Of a stretch of 50,980 nt of DNA, positions 32,663 to 40,891 are shown one piece after another. The position numbers and the translations under genes are program-made. Each line of letters starts with the position of its first letter. The first letter of the stretch is position 1. The DNA comes from Pseudofrankia coriaricola. Lineage in GTDB: Bacteria > Actinomycetota > Actinomycetes > Frankiales > Frankiaceae. A model generated the notes under the pieces. The model saw only the letters and a list, made by a program, of their open reading frames with translations, was not told the DNA's origin and did no database searches. The stretch lies in assembly GCF_001854805.1 (NCBI RefSeq), contig NZ_MBLO01000136.1, forward strand, positions 1-50,980, read 5' to 3'.

Positions 32663-33010
32663 CTAGGGTGTGCCAAGGAAGGCGAGCAGGTCTTCAGAGA
32701 GGTGCTGCTTGTGGGTGTCGGCGATGCCGTGCGGCGCGCCGGGGTACACGGTGAGCGTCGCGTCCTTGATCCGGTCGGCGGACGCCTTTCCGCCGACCTC
32801 GAACGGGAAGCCGGTCTCGGACTCCACCCCGGCGACCCGGATGACCCGGATGACCCGGAGGTCGGTGGCGGCGCCGGCGGCGTGCTCGAGCAGCGCGGTC
32901 TTGCCGATGCCGGCGTCACCTTGGAGCAGAGAACGCCGCTGAGCCCCGACGCGTACGGCCACGACGAGTTCATCGAGGCGTTCGCGCTCCTTCATCCGCC
33001 CCCTGAGCAC
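32663..33010 (-). CDS. Chimeric ORF: LuxR/LAL-type ATPase start fused to haloperoxidase tail
   Basis: The ORF is 115 residues from GTG 33010 (GGGGGAG close upstream). Residues 1-65 match the N-terminus of large LuxR (LAL) regulators: a Walker A GDAGIGKT, then LLEHAAGAATDLRV and RVAGVESETGFPF. From residue 66 it becomes the C-terminus of a non-haem chloroperoxidase: FEVGGKASADRIKDATLTVY, PGAPHGIADTHK with the catalytic His. The frame is uninterrupted and the joint falls at PFE, a short stretch both parents share. It has neither a complete ATPase nor a complete hydrolase, so it is probably non-functional, though it has a translation start. Confidence 0.75.
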   Translation of the reverse strand: MLRGRMKERERLDELVVAVRVGAQRRSLLQGDAGIGKTALLEHAAGAATDLRVIRVIRVAGVESETGFPFEVGGKASADRIKDATLTVYPGAPHGIADTHKQHLSEDLLAFLGTP

Positions 33011-33117
33011 GGCTCCCCCTCGGTAACACTTCGATGGGAACCCTAGGAGCGGAGCGCGCCGGTGACGGGGCTGTGCGTGCACCGTTGTCGGCTCACCGTG
33101 CACACCAGGCGGCGCAC

Positions 33118-34104
33118 ATGGGATTTGTTCTCGACACAGCGGACCTGCCGCCGGGCGAGCGGATCGACGCGGTCTACGCGGCGATGATGGCGGCGTCCGT
33201 CCCGTCGTACGTGACCCACGAGAACCCGGACGGCGATATCCGCACTCGCCTTGAGCTCTGGGACCTCGGCGCCGCCAACATCTTCACCGCCCGATCCTCC
33301 GGCCTCCGGCTGCTCCGCACGGCGAAGCAGGCCAAGCAGGACGCCGCGCCCGTGGTCGCGCTCTCCGTCCAACTACTCGCAGACGGCCACCACGAGCAGC
33401 TCGGCCACCGGCAGATCGTGCGGCCCGGTGCGCTGATGATGGTCGACCTTTCGTCGTCGTACGACTTCTCCTGGACCGGCGTGGGCGGCGCCGGCTGCAT
33501 CCAGATTCCGTTCGACCAGGTCGGCCTCCCAGTAGACGTCATCCGCCGCGCGGCGGCCAACCTGCGCTGCAGCCCGCTGTACGGCCTGGTAACCGACCAC
33601 GTCGCCCACCTGGTCCGGGACGCCCCCAGCCTCAGCGCCGACCCGGCCGCCTCCACGCTCGGCCGCGGCAGCATCGAGCTGGCCCGCGCCCTCCTGGCAT
33701 CCGCCGCGCACGCCGAGCCGCACGCCCGCGCCGTGCTCGCCGAAACGCTGCTCACCCAGATCCGCGCCTACTGCCGCCAGCACCTTGCCGACTCCGACCT
33801 GCGGCCGGCCGTCATCGCGGCCACCCACAACATCTCCCTGCGCTACCTGTACAAGATCTGCGCCCAGGCCGACTTCAGCCTCGAACAGTGGATCATCGGC
33901 GAGCGGCTGCGGGGCGCCCGAGAGGAACTGATGCGGCCGGAGAGCCGCCACCGCACGATCGCGATGGTCGCCCGACGCTGGGGCTTCAGCGACCCCACCC
34001 ACTTCACCCGCCGGTTCCGCGGCACGTACGGCCTCACCCCGCGCGAGTGGCAGCGCATTTCCGCGGAACAGCACCGAGCCGCGAGCGGGCAAAGCTCCGA
34101 GTAG
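33118..34104 (+). CDS. AraC-family regulator
   Basis: The protein is about 328 residues; ATG 33118 is chosen since the recognisable domain begins there, though the frame is open from 33034. An N-terminal AraC-binding-like domain (about 1-190) is followed by the double HTH (about 225-315; AATHNISLRYLYKICAQADF, RRWGFSDPTHFTRRFRGTYG). It is divergent from the chimera/hydrolase/MBL unit and may regulate it. Confidence 0.88.
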   Translation: MGFVLDTADLPPGERIDAVYAAMMAASVPSYVTHENPDGDIRTRLELWDLGAANIFTARSSGLRLLRTAKQAKQDAAPVVALSVQLLADGHHEQLGHRQIVRPGALMMVDLSSSYDFSWTGVGGAGCIQIPFDQVGLPVDVIRRAAANLRCSPLYGLVTDHVAHLVRDAPSLSADPAASTLGRGSIELARALLASAAHAEPHARAVLAETLLTQIRAYCRQHLADSDLRPAVIAATHNISLRYLYKICAQADFSLEQWIIGERLRGAREELMRPESRHRTIAMVARRWGFSDPTHFTRRFRGTYGLTPREWQRISAEQHRAASGQSSE

Positions 34105-34233
34105 AGTCCTGCTCTGACCTTTTGCCCTGGAACCGGCTGCCCTGATCAACGCCAACGGCGAACTCCAACCGCACACCCGCTGACGGTCGAGAAGAGCGGT
34201 CAGGCGGACTGGCCGCGGGCAGCCTCCCCGGTC

Positions 34234-35031
34234 TCAGGGCCTCCACAAGTAGGGGGTCGTCGTACTCACCTTGACCAGGCCTGAGCGCTCGAGGATCGGC
34301 CGGGAGTACTCGGTCGAGTCGCTGTGGATGAGTGTCTTGCCAAGGGCCAGCGCGGATCGGGCGCGGGCGGCCGTCAGCGCACGATAGATGCCGCGGCCGC
34401 GCCATTCCTCGAGCGTGGCGCCGCCCCAGATCCCCGCGAAGTCGCTGTCCGCGACTGGTTCGAGCCGGCCGGCGCTGACGATCCGTCCCTCGGATTCTGC
34501 AACCCACAGCTCCATCCCGTCGCCGCGCGCCAGCCTGCGCAGCAGCACGTCGGCCATCTCGTCGGAGACGGGCTCACCGAAGGTCTTGTCCTGCATCGCG
34601 CTCATGGCGCGAACGTCCCGCTCCTCGCTGATCCGCCGCAGCGTGACGCCGTCGGGCAACGGCACGTCAGCCACCAGGGTCGCGACCTCGCCGATCATGA
34701 TCGACTCGGGCTCGTCAGGGCTGAACCCGTGGGCGACCAGGGATTCGGGCAGGCCGGGTGCCCGGTCGTGACCGCGCGTCTTCCACTCCACCCTCTTGAT
34801 CGAGGTGTCGGCCCGATAGTGCGCCAGTGCCGCCGACACCAGCCCGCTGATCTCGTGCGCGTTCGCGTCACCGAGGTCGCGGTAGGTGACGAAGCCCCGC
34901 CCGCCGGCGAACGTCACCAGGCGGAGCGGCCCAAGCCGGGTGACCGAGACCGCGCCCGGCGTCTCGGCATCGGTACGTAACTGCTCGTCGTAGGCCCGGA
35001 GGAGCTCGGCTTTATCCAACACTCCCGTCAT
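34234..35031 (-). CDS. GNAT-family N-acetyltransferase
   Basis: The protein is 265 residues with the start at ATG 35031 (ATG 35037 is also possible). The C-terminal half is a GNAT fold: VTLRRISEERDVRAMSAMQD, an acceptor-side segment, then GATLEEWRGRGIYRALTAAR with the R-G-x-G-I/Y acetyl-CoA loop and a SDSTEYSRPILERSGLV tail. The N-terminal half is a GNAT-like pseudo-domain. The substrate is unknown. Confidence 0.88.
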   Translation of the reverse strand: MTGVLDKAELLRAYDEQLRTDAETPGAVSVTRLGPLRLVTFAGGRGFVTYRDLGDANAHEISGLVSAALAHYRADTSIKRVEWKTRGHDRAPGLPESLVAHGFSPDEPESIMIGEVATLVADVPLPDGVTLRRISEERDVRAMSAMQDKTFGEPVSDEMADVLLRRLARGDGMELWVAESEGRIVSAGRLEPVADSDFAGIWGGATLEEWRGRGIYRALTAARARSALALGKTLIHSDSTEYSRPILERSGLVKVSTTTPYLWRP

Positions 35032-35075
35032 CCTCATGACCTGCTGCAGAACCGGCAACTCGATTTCGCATCGAG

Positions 35076-35329
35076 GTGATACTCAGCGCGCTTACCGCCG
35101 ACTACAACCCCGCCTCGGTGAACACCGCGGCCGGCGTCTACCACCGGCAGGGCCTCACCTGCGTGGCGTGCCGCCGCGACGCGTCCGTCCGATTCTCCGA
35201 CGGCCTCGACATCGTCGAGGCCGGCCCGAGCGACGCGCCTCTGGCGTCCCGACACGGCCGGCCCGCCCAGCCAGGAGGCGGAGGCCAGCGGCAACGTCCT
35301 GACCCGCACACCCGACTGGCGGCACGCGG
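35076..35329 (+). pseudogene. DUF574-type SAM methyltransferase, C-terminal remnant
   Basis: Segments in two frames give LTADYNPASVNTAAGVYHRQ, FSDGLDIVEAG, then LWRPDTAGPPSQEAEASGNV. The RFF-DGL-x-LVEPGL...WRPD tail is characteristic of the actinobacterial DUF574 methyltransferases. A frame change near 35240 separates the parts, and the SAM-binding half is missing. Confidence 0.6.
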
Positions 35330-36214
35330 CTACGGGCGCCAGGCGGTCGAGTGCAGCCACGCCGCCAGCGTCATGGCCTTCGGGTGCAGGGCGCGCAGGG
35401 CCGGCAGGTCGGGGCGTTCCATCGCGCCGGAATCGAACCAGTCGAACATCTTCGCGACCTCCTCGTCGAAGGCACGCAGCTGCTCGAGCGGGGTCTGGTG
35501 GAAACGTGCCGGAATCCCGGCCGCTTCGCCGAACCGTTCGGCCATTCCCGCGGCGGAGAGGTCGTCGCCCGCGATCACGAGGGTCTGACCGATAAACGTC
35601 TCGGGCTGGTCGAACGCCAATGCCGCAAACTCGCCGATATCGGGGATCGAGATCAGCGGCAGCTGGCTGGTCGGGCGCAGGGCCAGGGCGACGATCAGCC
35701 CGCCGTCGGCCAGGACGGGCCGGGTGACGGTCGTGAAGTTCTCCATGAAGAACACCGGCCGAAGCACGGTGGCCGGCAGGCCAAGACCCCGGATATGCGC
35801 TTCGATGCGCCCCTTGCTCTCCAGGTGGGGAATTCCGGTGTTCTGGTCGGCGCCGGCGACCGAGCTGTACACGAAGTGCGCGACGCCGGCTTCCGCCGCG
35901 AGGTCGGCGACGGCCTTTCCGCGCCGTACCTCGGCCTCGACATCCTCCAGGCTCACGGTGCCCGAGGTCACGCTGGTCAGCATCAGGAAGACGCCGCCCA
36001 CGCCGCCCATGGCCGCGCGCATCGATGCCAGGTCGTCCAGATCGCCGGCGACGAGCCGCGCCCCCGCCGCGCGTAGTTCCCGCGCGGCGGGCCGGTCGGG
36101 GTCACGTACCAGCGCGTGCACAGTCCGCCCGCGCCCCAGCAGCGCCCGGGCCACCGCGCCGCCCTGCTGGCCGGTCGCGCCGATGACAAGAACCGATTCT
36201 TTGTGATCATCCAT
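35330..36214 (-). CDS. NmrA-like NAD(P)-binding protein
   Basis: The protein is 294 residues. VLVIGATGQQGGAVARALLG, LVRDPDRPAA, VAGDLDD, FVYSSVAGADQNTGIPHLES and LRPVFFMEN are typical of NmrA/HSCARG proteins, which sense the NADP(H) state or act as quinone reductases. It is unrelated in detail to the NmrA gene at 19751. Its 3' end directly abuts the methyltransferase remnant. Confidence 0.9.
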   Translation of the reverse strand: MDDHKESVLVIGATGQQGGAVARALLGRGRTVHALVRDPDRPAARELRAAGARLVAGDLDDLASMRAAMGGVGGVFLMLTSVTSGTVSLEDVEAEVRRGKAVADLAAEAGVAHFVYSSVAGADQNTGIPHLESKGRIEAHIRGLGLPATVLRPVFFMENFTTVTRPVLADGGLIVALALRPTSQLPLISIPDIGEFAALAFDQPETFIGQTLVIAGDDLSAAGMAERFGEAAGIPARFHQTPLEQLRAFDEEVAKMFDWFDSGAMERPDLPALRALHPKAMTLAAWLHSTAWRP

Positions 36215-36391
36215 GGAACGTCACGCTAGCGACGGTCACGGCCGACAACCTGGTGGCAATGTTGCTACTCAGGACAGGCCCGCCGGGGCATTGGGTGCCG
36301 CCCAGCCCGGCTGGCCTCCTCGATAGAAGGGTTGTCCGCCGCACGTCGAGCAGGCTGTGTTCTTGCGACGTTCTTACGACCGCGAGCGCGC

Positions 36392-37060
36392 TCAACGATC
36401 AGGCGGCGGGGCCGGTTGGACGAGGCCGTGGTCGAAGGCGAAGACGACGGCGGCGGCCCGGTCGCGCAGGCTGAGCTTGGCGAAGAGGTGGCCGATGTGG
36501 GTCTTGACGGTTCCCTCGCCGAGGACGAGCTCGCGGGCGATCTCCTGGTTGGTCGCGCCGCGGCCGATCAGCGCCAGGACCTGCCGCTCACGGGCGGTCA
36601 GGACGTTCAGCGCGGCACCCTGGACCGGGACGAGGCCGGGGGCAGCCCGGTAGGTGGTGAGCACGTGCCCGGTCACGGCCGGGTCGAGCCACGCGCCGCC
36701 GGCCGCGACGGTGCGCACCGCGCGCTGCAGGTCCTCGGCGGGCACGCCCTTGAGCAGGAAACCGGACGCGCCGGCGCGCAGCGCCGCCGCCAGGATCTCC
36801 TCGTCCTCGAACGTGGTCAGCACCAGGACGGGCGGCGGGTCGGCGAGCCGGCGCAGCGCCGCCGTGGCGGCGACACCGTCCACGACCGGCATCCGGACGT
36901 CCATCAGCACTACGTCCGGTCTGCAATGAGCGACGGCCGCGGCCACGCCCGCGCCGTCCGAGCACTCACCAACGATCTCGAAGCCGAACCTGGCCCGCAG
37001 GATGCCCTTCAGACCCACCCGGACGAGTTCCTGGTCGTCGACGAGCAGCACTCGGATCAT
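36392..37060 (-). CDS. Response regulator, NarL/LuxR type
   Basis: The protein is 222 residues. The receiver domain has the acidic pair DD near residue 8, phospho-acceptor Asp54 in VLMDVRMP, Thr in VLTTFEDEE and Lys in FLLKGVP. The LuxR HTH (about 152-210) reads LTARERQVLALIGRGATNQE, IARELVLGEGTVKTHIGHLF. Its start overlaps the kinase stop by 4 bp. It is the last gene of a four-gene exporter/two-component operon. Confidence 0.95.
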   Translation of the reverse strand: MIRVLLVDDQELVRVGLKGILRARFGFEIVGECSDGAGVAAAVAHCRPDVVLMDVRMPVVDGVAATAALRRLADPPPVLVLTTFEDEEILAAALRAGASGFLLKGVPAEDLQRAVRTVAAGGAWLDPAVTGHVLTTYRAAPGLVPVQGAALNVLTARERQVLALIGRGATNQEIARELVLGEGTVKTHIGHLFAKLSLRDRAAAVVFAFDHGLVQPAPPPDR

Positions 37061-38580
37061 GGCGTGGCCAGCGCGTCTGCCGTGGCCGGCGACGCCGTCG
37101 GCCGAGCCGCCGCTGGCCTGGACGACGCCAGTTCGGGCGCCGCAGGCTTGGACGATGCCAGTTCGGGCGCCGCAGGCTTGGACGATGCCGGTTCGGCCGT
37201 CGGCTCTGCCGGCTCCGGCCCCGGCCCGGGCTCCAGTGGCGTCGGCGACGCTGGCTCCGCCGGCTTCGAGCGTGGCCGCGATGGCGCCCGCGAGGACGTC
37301 GTTGACCGCGTCGGCGCTGGCACGGCGACCTGACCGCCGGTGCCAGCCGGCAGTGGGATCTCGGCATGTACTCGCCAGCCGGAGCCGCCCGGCCCGGCGG
37401 CGCAGGTGCCGCCGAGCGCCTCTGCCCGCTGCCGCATCCCGACCAGGCCCAGCCCGCCGCGGGCGCCCGCGACGCGGGTCGTCATGGCCTGCGTCATCGC
37501 CGCCGCGGCCGTGGTGGTGCCCGTGGCGGCTGCCGCGGCGGCGGTATCGCTGACCAGCGTGGTGTCGCGGACAGGCGGGTGAGTGTCGATGGTGAGTGAC
37601 AACCGGCCGTGGGTGACGGCCAGCCGGGCCGTTGACGCGGCGCCGGGCGCGTGCCGGACGCTGTTCGTCAGCGCCTCCTGCAGGATGCGGTAGACGGCCA
37701 GCCCGGTGGTGCTCGGCAGGCCCGCAAGGTCGCCGGTGACTTCCAGGGCCACCGGCGCCCCGGCGGCGCGGTACCCCTCGACCAGGTCAGGAATCCCGGT
37801 GGCGTCGGGCAGCGGGACGTGCGATGGGCCGGTGGCACGGTCACGCATCAGCCCGACCACCTGGCGCACCTCGGTGAGGGCGGCCCGGCCGAGCCGCTCG
37901 GCCTCCGCCAGCGCGCGGGCCGCCTCCGCCGGGTCCTCCTCGACGGCGAGACGGGCGCTGGAGATGTGCAGCAGGGAGACGGTCAGCGAGTGCGCCACGA
38001 CGTCGTGCACCTCGCGGGCGATCCGGTTGCGTTCCTCGGCGACCGCCCGTTCGGCCAGCCCGGCCTGAGCCTGCCGCAGTTGCTCGGCGAGGGTGTGCTC
38101 GCGGCGAGCGAGCCAGCAGCAGAAGGTCGCGAAGGTGGTGCCGGCGGCCCACGCGCCCCACCCAGGGTCGGGGGAGGTCAGTGCCTGCACCCCGAACAGC
38201 GCGAGGGCGCCGGCCCAGAACGGCAGCCAGACCGCCGGTGCCGCGATGGCCACCAGCCAGCCCGCGAGGACCACCAGCGCGAACCAGCCAACATTCGACG
38301 AGGAGCCGGCGCAGACCACGGCCGCGCCGGCGGCGGCGGCGACCGCCGCCGCCGGCGCGCGCAGCCGGTGGCCGGGCCGCACGAGCAGCACGGCGACGAC
38401 GGCGATCCCGGCCGCCACGAGCCGCGCGGCGTCGGCCCCGCGCCAGCCAACCCCCTGCCAGGCCACCCCGACGAGCGTGAACAGCGCGAAGGCGACCGGC
38501 GGTCCCCACCGGGCGGCCCACGGGCCCAGCGCGTTCATGGGGCGCATGGTACGGCGATCGCCAGCCGGAATCAGGCTCAC
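37057..38580 (-). CDS. Sensor histidine kinase, HisKA_3 type
   Basis: The protein is 507 residues from GTG 38580, or ATG 38547/38538. Four to five hydrophobic segments (about 25-155) replace an extracellular sensor, suggesting membrane-stress sensing as in LiaS/DesK kinases. The phospho-acceptor H192 lies in REVHDVVAHS; the N box is EALTNSVRHAPG and the G box GGLGLVGMRQRAEALGG. An Ala/Thr-rich insert separates the two boxes. The C-terminal 90 residues are a Pro/Ala/Ser/Glu-rich tail built partly from 30-bp tandem repeats, unusual for this family. Confidence 0.93.
   Translation of the reverse strand: MSLIPAGDRRTMRPMNALGPWAARWGPPVAFALFTLVGVAWQGVGWRGADAARLVAAGIAVVAVLLVRPGHRLRAPAAAVAAAAGAAVVCAGSSSNVGWFALVVLAGWLVAIAAPAVWLPFWAGALALFGVQALTSPDPGWGAWAAGTTFATFCCWLARREHTLAEQLRQAQAGLAERAVAEERNRIAREVHDVVAHSLTVSLLHISSARLAVEEDPAEAARALAEAERLGRAALTEVRQVVGLMRDRATGPSHVPLPDATGIPDLVEGYRAAGAPVALEVTGDLAGLPSTTGLAVYRILQEALTNSVRHAPGAASTARLAVTHGRLSLTIDTHPPVRDTTLVSDTAAAAAATGTTTAAAAMTQAMTTRVAGARGGLGLVGMRQRAEALGGTCAAGPGGSGWRVHAEIPLPAGTGGQVAVPAPTRSTTSSRAPSRPRSKPAEPASPTPLEPGPGPEPAEPTAEPASSKPAAPELASSKPAAPELASSRPAAARPTASPATADALATP
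37111..37200. repeat. Three 30-bp coding repeats in the kinase tail
   Basis: Units at 37111-37140, 37141-37170 and 37171-37200 each encode a ten-residue AAPELASSKP-like unit. Copies differ by a few bases. They lie in the disordered C-terminal tail of the histidine kinase. Confidence 0.85.
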
Positions 38581-38586
38581 GGCAAA

Positions 38587-39462
38587 CTACCGCGAGGTCA
38601 GCGAGCTGCGGCGGGCGGAGACAGCCAGGGCGACCAGCGCCAGCGCGACGACGGCCACGAGCGGGCCGGTGGCGTCGCCGATGCCGAGCCACGGCTCGCG
38701 CACCGCTTTCGTAACCAGGGTCAGCGGCAGCGGGCCGGCGATCACGCGCAGCGCCGAGCCCATCACGGCCGGCGGTGGCCCGCCGGCGCCGAGCAGGAAC
38801 GACGGGAAGAAGAGCAGCAGCCCCACCGCCTGCGCCGAGCGGGCCGAGGGCAGCAGCGTGCCCAGCAGGACGCCGATGCTGACGAAGGCGACCGCGCCGG
38901 CGGCCAGCCCGACGGCCACCCGCCACCAGCTGTGCGGGGTCGGCACGCCATAGACAGGGGCGGCGACGGCCAGCAGCACGGCACCGGCCAGCGCGATGGC
39001 CACGAGCCCGGCAACCAGCTGCGCGGCGGCGAACGACCAGCGGCTGAAGCCGGCGGCGGCGAACCGGCGCAGCACCCCGCGCTCCCGGTAGGACGCGATG
39101 TGCACCGGCAGCATGACCAGCCCGGCGGCGGCGATCACGACCGTCAGATAGGACGCGACATACCAGTGCGCCGGATCCGTCCCGCCGAAATCCTCGTCCG
39201 GCGAGCGTCCGAACGAGCCGCCGATGATCAGCATTGTTACGACCGGGAAGGCGAACACGAAGAACATCGTCATCGGGTCACGGACGGTCAGCCGCAGCTC
39301 GGCGCGGATCAGCCGGCGCACGGCCCCGCGCCCGGCCGCCTCGCCGGCGTCCGTCGCCGTGGCTGTACCCGCCGTCGCCGTCGTGGTGGTGGTCGGTGCG
39401 GTGGCTGGCGTCGTCACCGCGTCGGTGGCGGTGGCGAGCGAGGGCTCCATGGTGGCGGTCAT
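38587..39462 (-). CDS. ABC-2 type exporter permease
   Basis: The protein is 291 residues. An unusual Thr/Ala-rich N-terminal tail of about 45 residues precedes the permease: RRLIRAELRLTVRDPMTMFF, then about six membrane helices with the SYRERGVLRRFAAAGFSRW loop of ABC-2 permeases. Its ATG overlaps the ATPase stop (ATGA). With the ATPase it forms an exporter of the drug/lantibiotic-resistance type, controlled by the downstream two-component pair. Confidence 0.92.
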   Translation of the reverse strand: MTATMEPSLATATDAVTTPATAPTTTTTATAGTATATDAGEAAGRGAVRRLIRAELRLTVRDPMTMFFVFAFPVVTMLIIGGSFGRSPDEDFGGTDPAHWYVASYLTVVIAAAGLVMLPVHIASYRERGVLRRFAAAGFSRWSFAAAQLVAGLVAIALAGAVLLAVAAPVYGVPTPHSWWRVAVGLAAGAVAFVSIGVLLGTLLPSARSAQAVGLLLFFPSFLLGAGGPPPAVMGSALRVIAGPLPLTLVTKAVREPWLGIGDATGPLVAVVALALVALAVSARRSSLTSR

Positions 39463-40496
39463 TGCTGGGCTCCGATCAGTTCCGCGGTGAAGGGGCCGGC
39501 ATGGTAGGCGGGAGTGGCTGACGTGGCGGTCGGTGCGGTGGTGGAGGTGTCGTCGTCGCGCAGCAGTCGGAGCAGCGCGGCCTCGAGATCGGGCAGTTCC
39601 ACCCGCAGATCGGCGGGGATCCGGCCGCGGCGCACGAGCTCGGCGCCGACGTGGGCGATCACCGGCCGGTCGCCGTGCACCCGGACCTGGTCGCCATGCA
39701 CCGAGACGTCCCGAACGCCCGGCAGCGCGCGCATGGCCCGAACCAGCTCGCCGGCCTCGCCCGCGTCGCCGATCCCGCTCGCGTCGCCGCGGTCGCCCGG
39801 CGGCCAGCCGAACTGGACCCGCGCCCAGCCCGCGTGTCGGTCCACCAGCCGCGCGGGCGGCCCGGCGTCCAGCACCCGCCCGCGGCGCATGGCCACCACC
39901 CGGTCGCACAGCGCCTCGGCCTCGTCGAGCTCGTGGGTCACCAGCAGCACGGTGGTGCCCTCGTCGCGTAGCTGCCGGACCGCCGACCACACGCCGCGCC
40001 GGGCGGCCGGGTCCAGACCCTGGGTGAGCTCGTCCAGGATCACCAGCCGCGGCCGGTTCAGCAGTGCCAGGACCAGGAACAGCCGCTGTCGTTCGCCGCC
40101 GCTGAGCGAGGCGAACGCCGATCGGCGGCGCTCCGCCAGCCCGAACTGGTCAAGCAGCTCGCCGGCCGGCCGGGCGCGGCCGGTGGCGAACAGTTCGACC
40201 GCCTCGTGCACCCGGAGCCGGTCGGGCAGCGCCGAGTCCTGCAGCTGGCTGCCGACCCAGCGGCGGACCCGGTCCGCGTGGCGCACCGGGTCCAGGCCGA
40301 GAACCCGTACCGTCCCGGCATCCGGGCGCCGCAGCCCCTGGACGCACTCCACCGTCGTGGTCTTGCCGGCACCGTTGGCGCCGATCAGACCGACCACCTC
40401 GCCGGCCGCCACGTCGAGATCCACGTCGTCGACGACGACCCGCTCGCCGTAAGCCTTGCGCAGGCCGCGCACCATCACCACTGGAAGATCTGTCAT
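39459..40496 (-). CDS. ABC transporter ATP-binding protein (DrrA/CcmA-like)
   Basis: The protein is 345 residues. Walker A GANGAGKT (39-46), signature LSGGERQR (about 132), Walker B VILDELTQGLD, and H-loop LLVTHELDEAEAL are in order. Walker B reads DEL rather than the usual DEP. Residues 225-320 form the DrrA-type C-terminal regulatory domain. It is first in the operon ATPase-permease-kinase-regulator, the layout of peptide/antibiotic-sensing resistance modules. Confidence 0.94.
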   Translation of the reverse strand: MTDLPVVMVRGLRKAYGERVVVDDVDLDVAAGEVVGLIGANGAGKTTTVECVQGLRRPDAGTVRVLGLDPVRHADRVRRWVGSQLQDSALPDRLRVHEAVELFATGRARPAGELLDQFGLAERRRSAFASLSGGERQRLFLVLALLNRPRLVILDELTQGLDPAARRGVWSAVRQLRDEGTTVLLVTHELDEAEALCDRVVAMRRGRVLDAGPPARLVDRHAGWARVQFGWPPGDRGDASGIGDAGEAGELVRAMRALPGVRDVSVHGDQVRVHGDRPVIAHVGAELVRRGRIPADLRVELPDLEAALLRLLRDDDTSTTAPTATSATPAYHAGPFTAELIGAQQ

Positions 40497-40535
40497 GCCG
40501 CCAATGGTTCGCCGCCGCGGCCACCGGCACATCGA

Positions 40536-40573
40536 CCCACGGGCAGAACCGCGGCTCTGCCCACGGGCAGAAA
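40536..40573. promoter_or_regulatory. Repeated palindromic site upstream of exporter operon
   Basis: The phrase CCCACGGGCAGAA occurs twice (about 40536-40548 and 40560-40573). The second copy completes a perfect palindrome, TCTGCCC-AC-GGGCAGA (40556-40571). It lies 40-77 bp upstream of the ATPase start and is a candidate binding site for the operon's response regulator. Confidence 0.5.
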
Positions 40574-40833
40574 ACCAGGCCACGGCTCTCCCGTCCCCGA
40601 GGGAGGGCCATCGCCCGCGGGCGGGCTCCTGGAGTCTCTGGTGGCCGGGCCGGCGTTCCGGCGCTGGGGAGCGACCCGGCTGCTCGCCGTTGGCTGCGTC
40701 GACACGGTGCTGCTGGTGCTGCTGGTGCTGCTGGTGCTGCCGGTGCTGCCGGTGCTGCCGGTCGCGCTCGGCGCCGGCGCCCTCCCATTGCGGCCGGCGC
40801 TGTCGCCGCGGGCGCCGGCGCAGGCGTGCCGAG

Positions 40834-40874
40834 GCGCCTCCGTGGGTGGGGTGCCCCCGGACCCACGGAGGCGC
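40834..40874 (-). terminator. Hairpin terminator after the DHFR-like gene
   Basis: Arms GCGCCTCCGTGGGT (40834-40847) and ACCCACGGAGGCGC (40861-40874) are perfect over 14 bp with a 13-nt loop, beginning 17 nt beyond the stop of the minus-strand DHFR-like gene. There is no T-tract. Confidence 0.7.
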
Positions 40875-40891
40875 TTTCCGGCCGAGGTCAG

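Larger units (their letters stand above)
40497..40891. other. 395-bp region upstream of the exporter operon
   Basis: It contains the palindrome at 40556-40571, six 9-bp Leu/Val/Pro-coding repeats at 40707-40760, and the hairpin at 40834-40874. A plus-strand frame from GTG 40641 (GGAG five bases upstream) to 40895 could encode an 84-residue peptide with one very hydrophobic VLLVLL/VLPVLP segment. The hairpin lies inside its 3' part, so I doubt it is a gene. Confidence 0.3.

Noticed and set aside
36215-36391. Small inverted element GTGGCAA/TTGCTAC near 36252
   Set aside because: The mirror is short and imperfect and there is no regulator gene beside it to support an operator call.
37651-39507. 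618-residue plus-strand frame opposite the kinase and permease
   Set aside because: It spans two well-supported genes in antisense and has low-complexity Gly/Arg/His composition typical of shadows.
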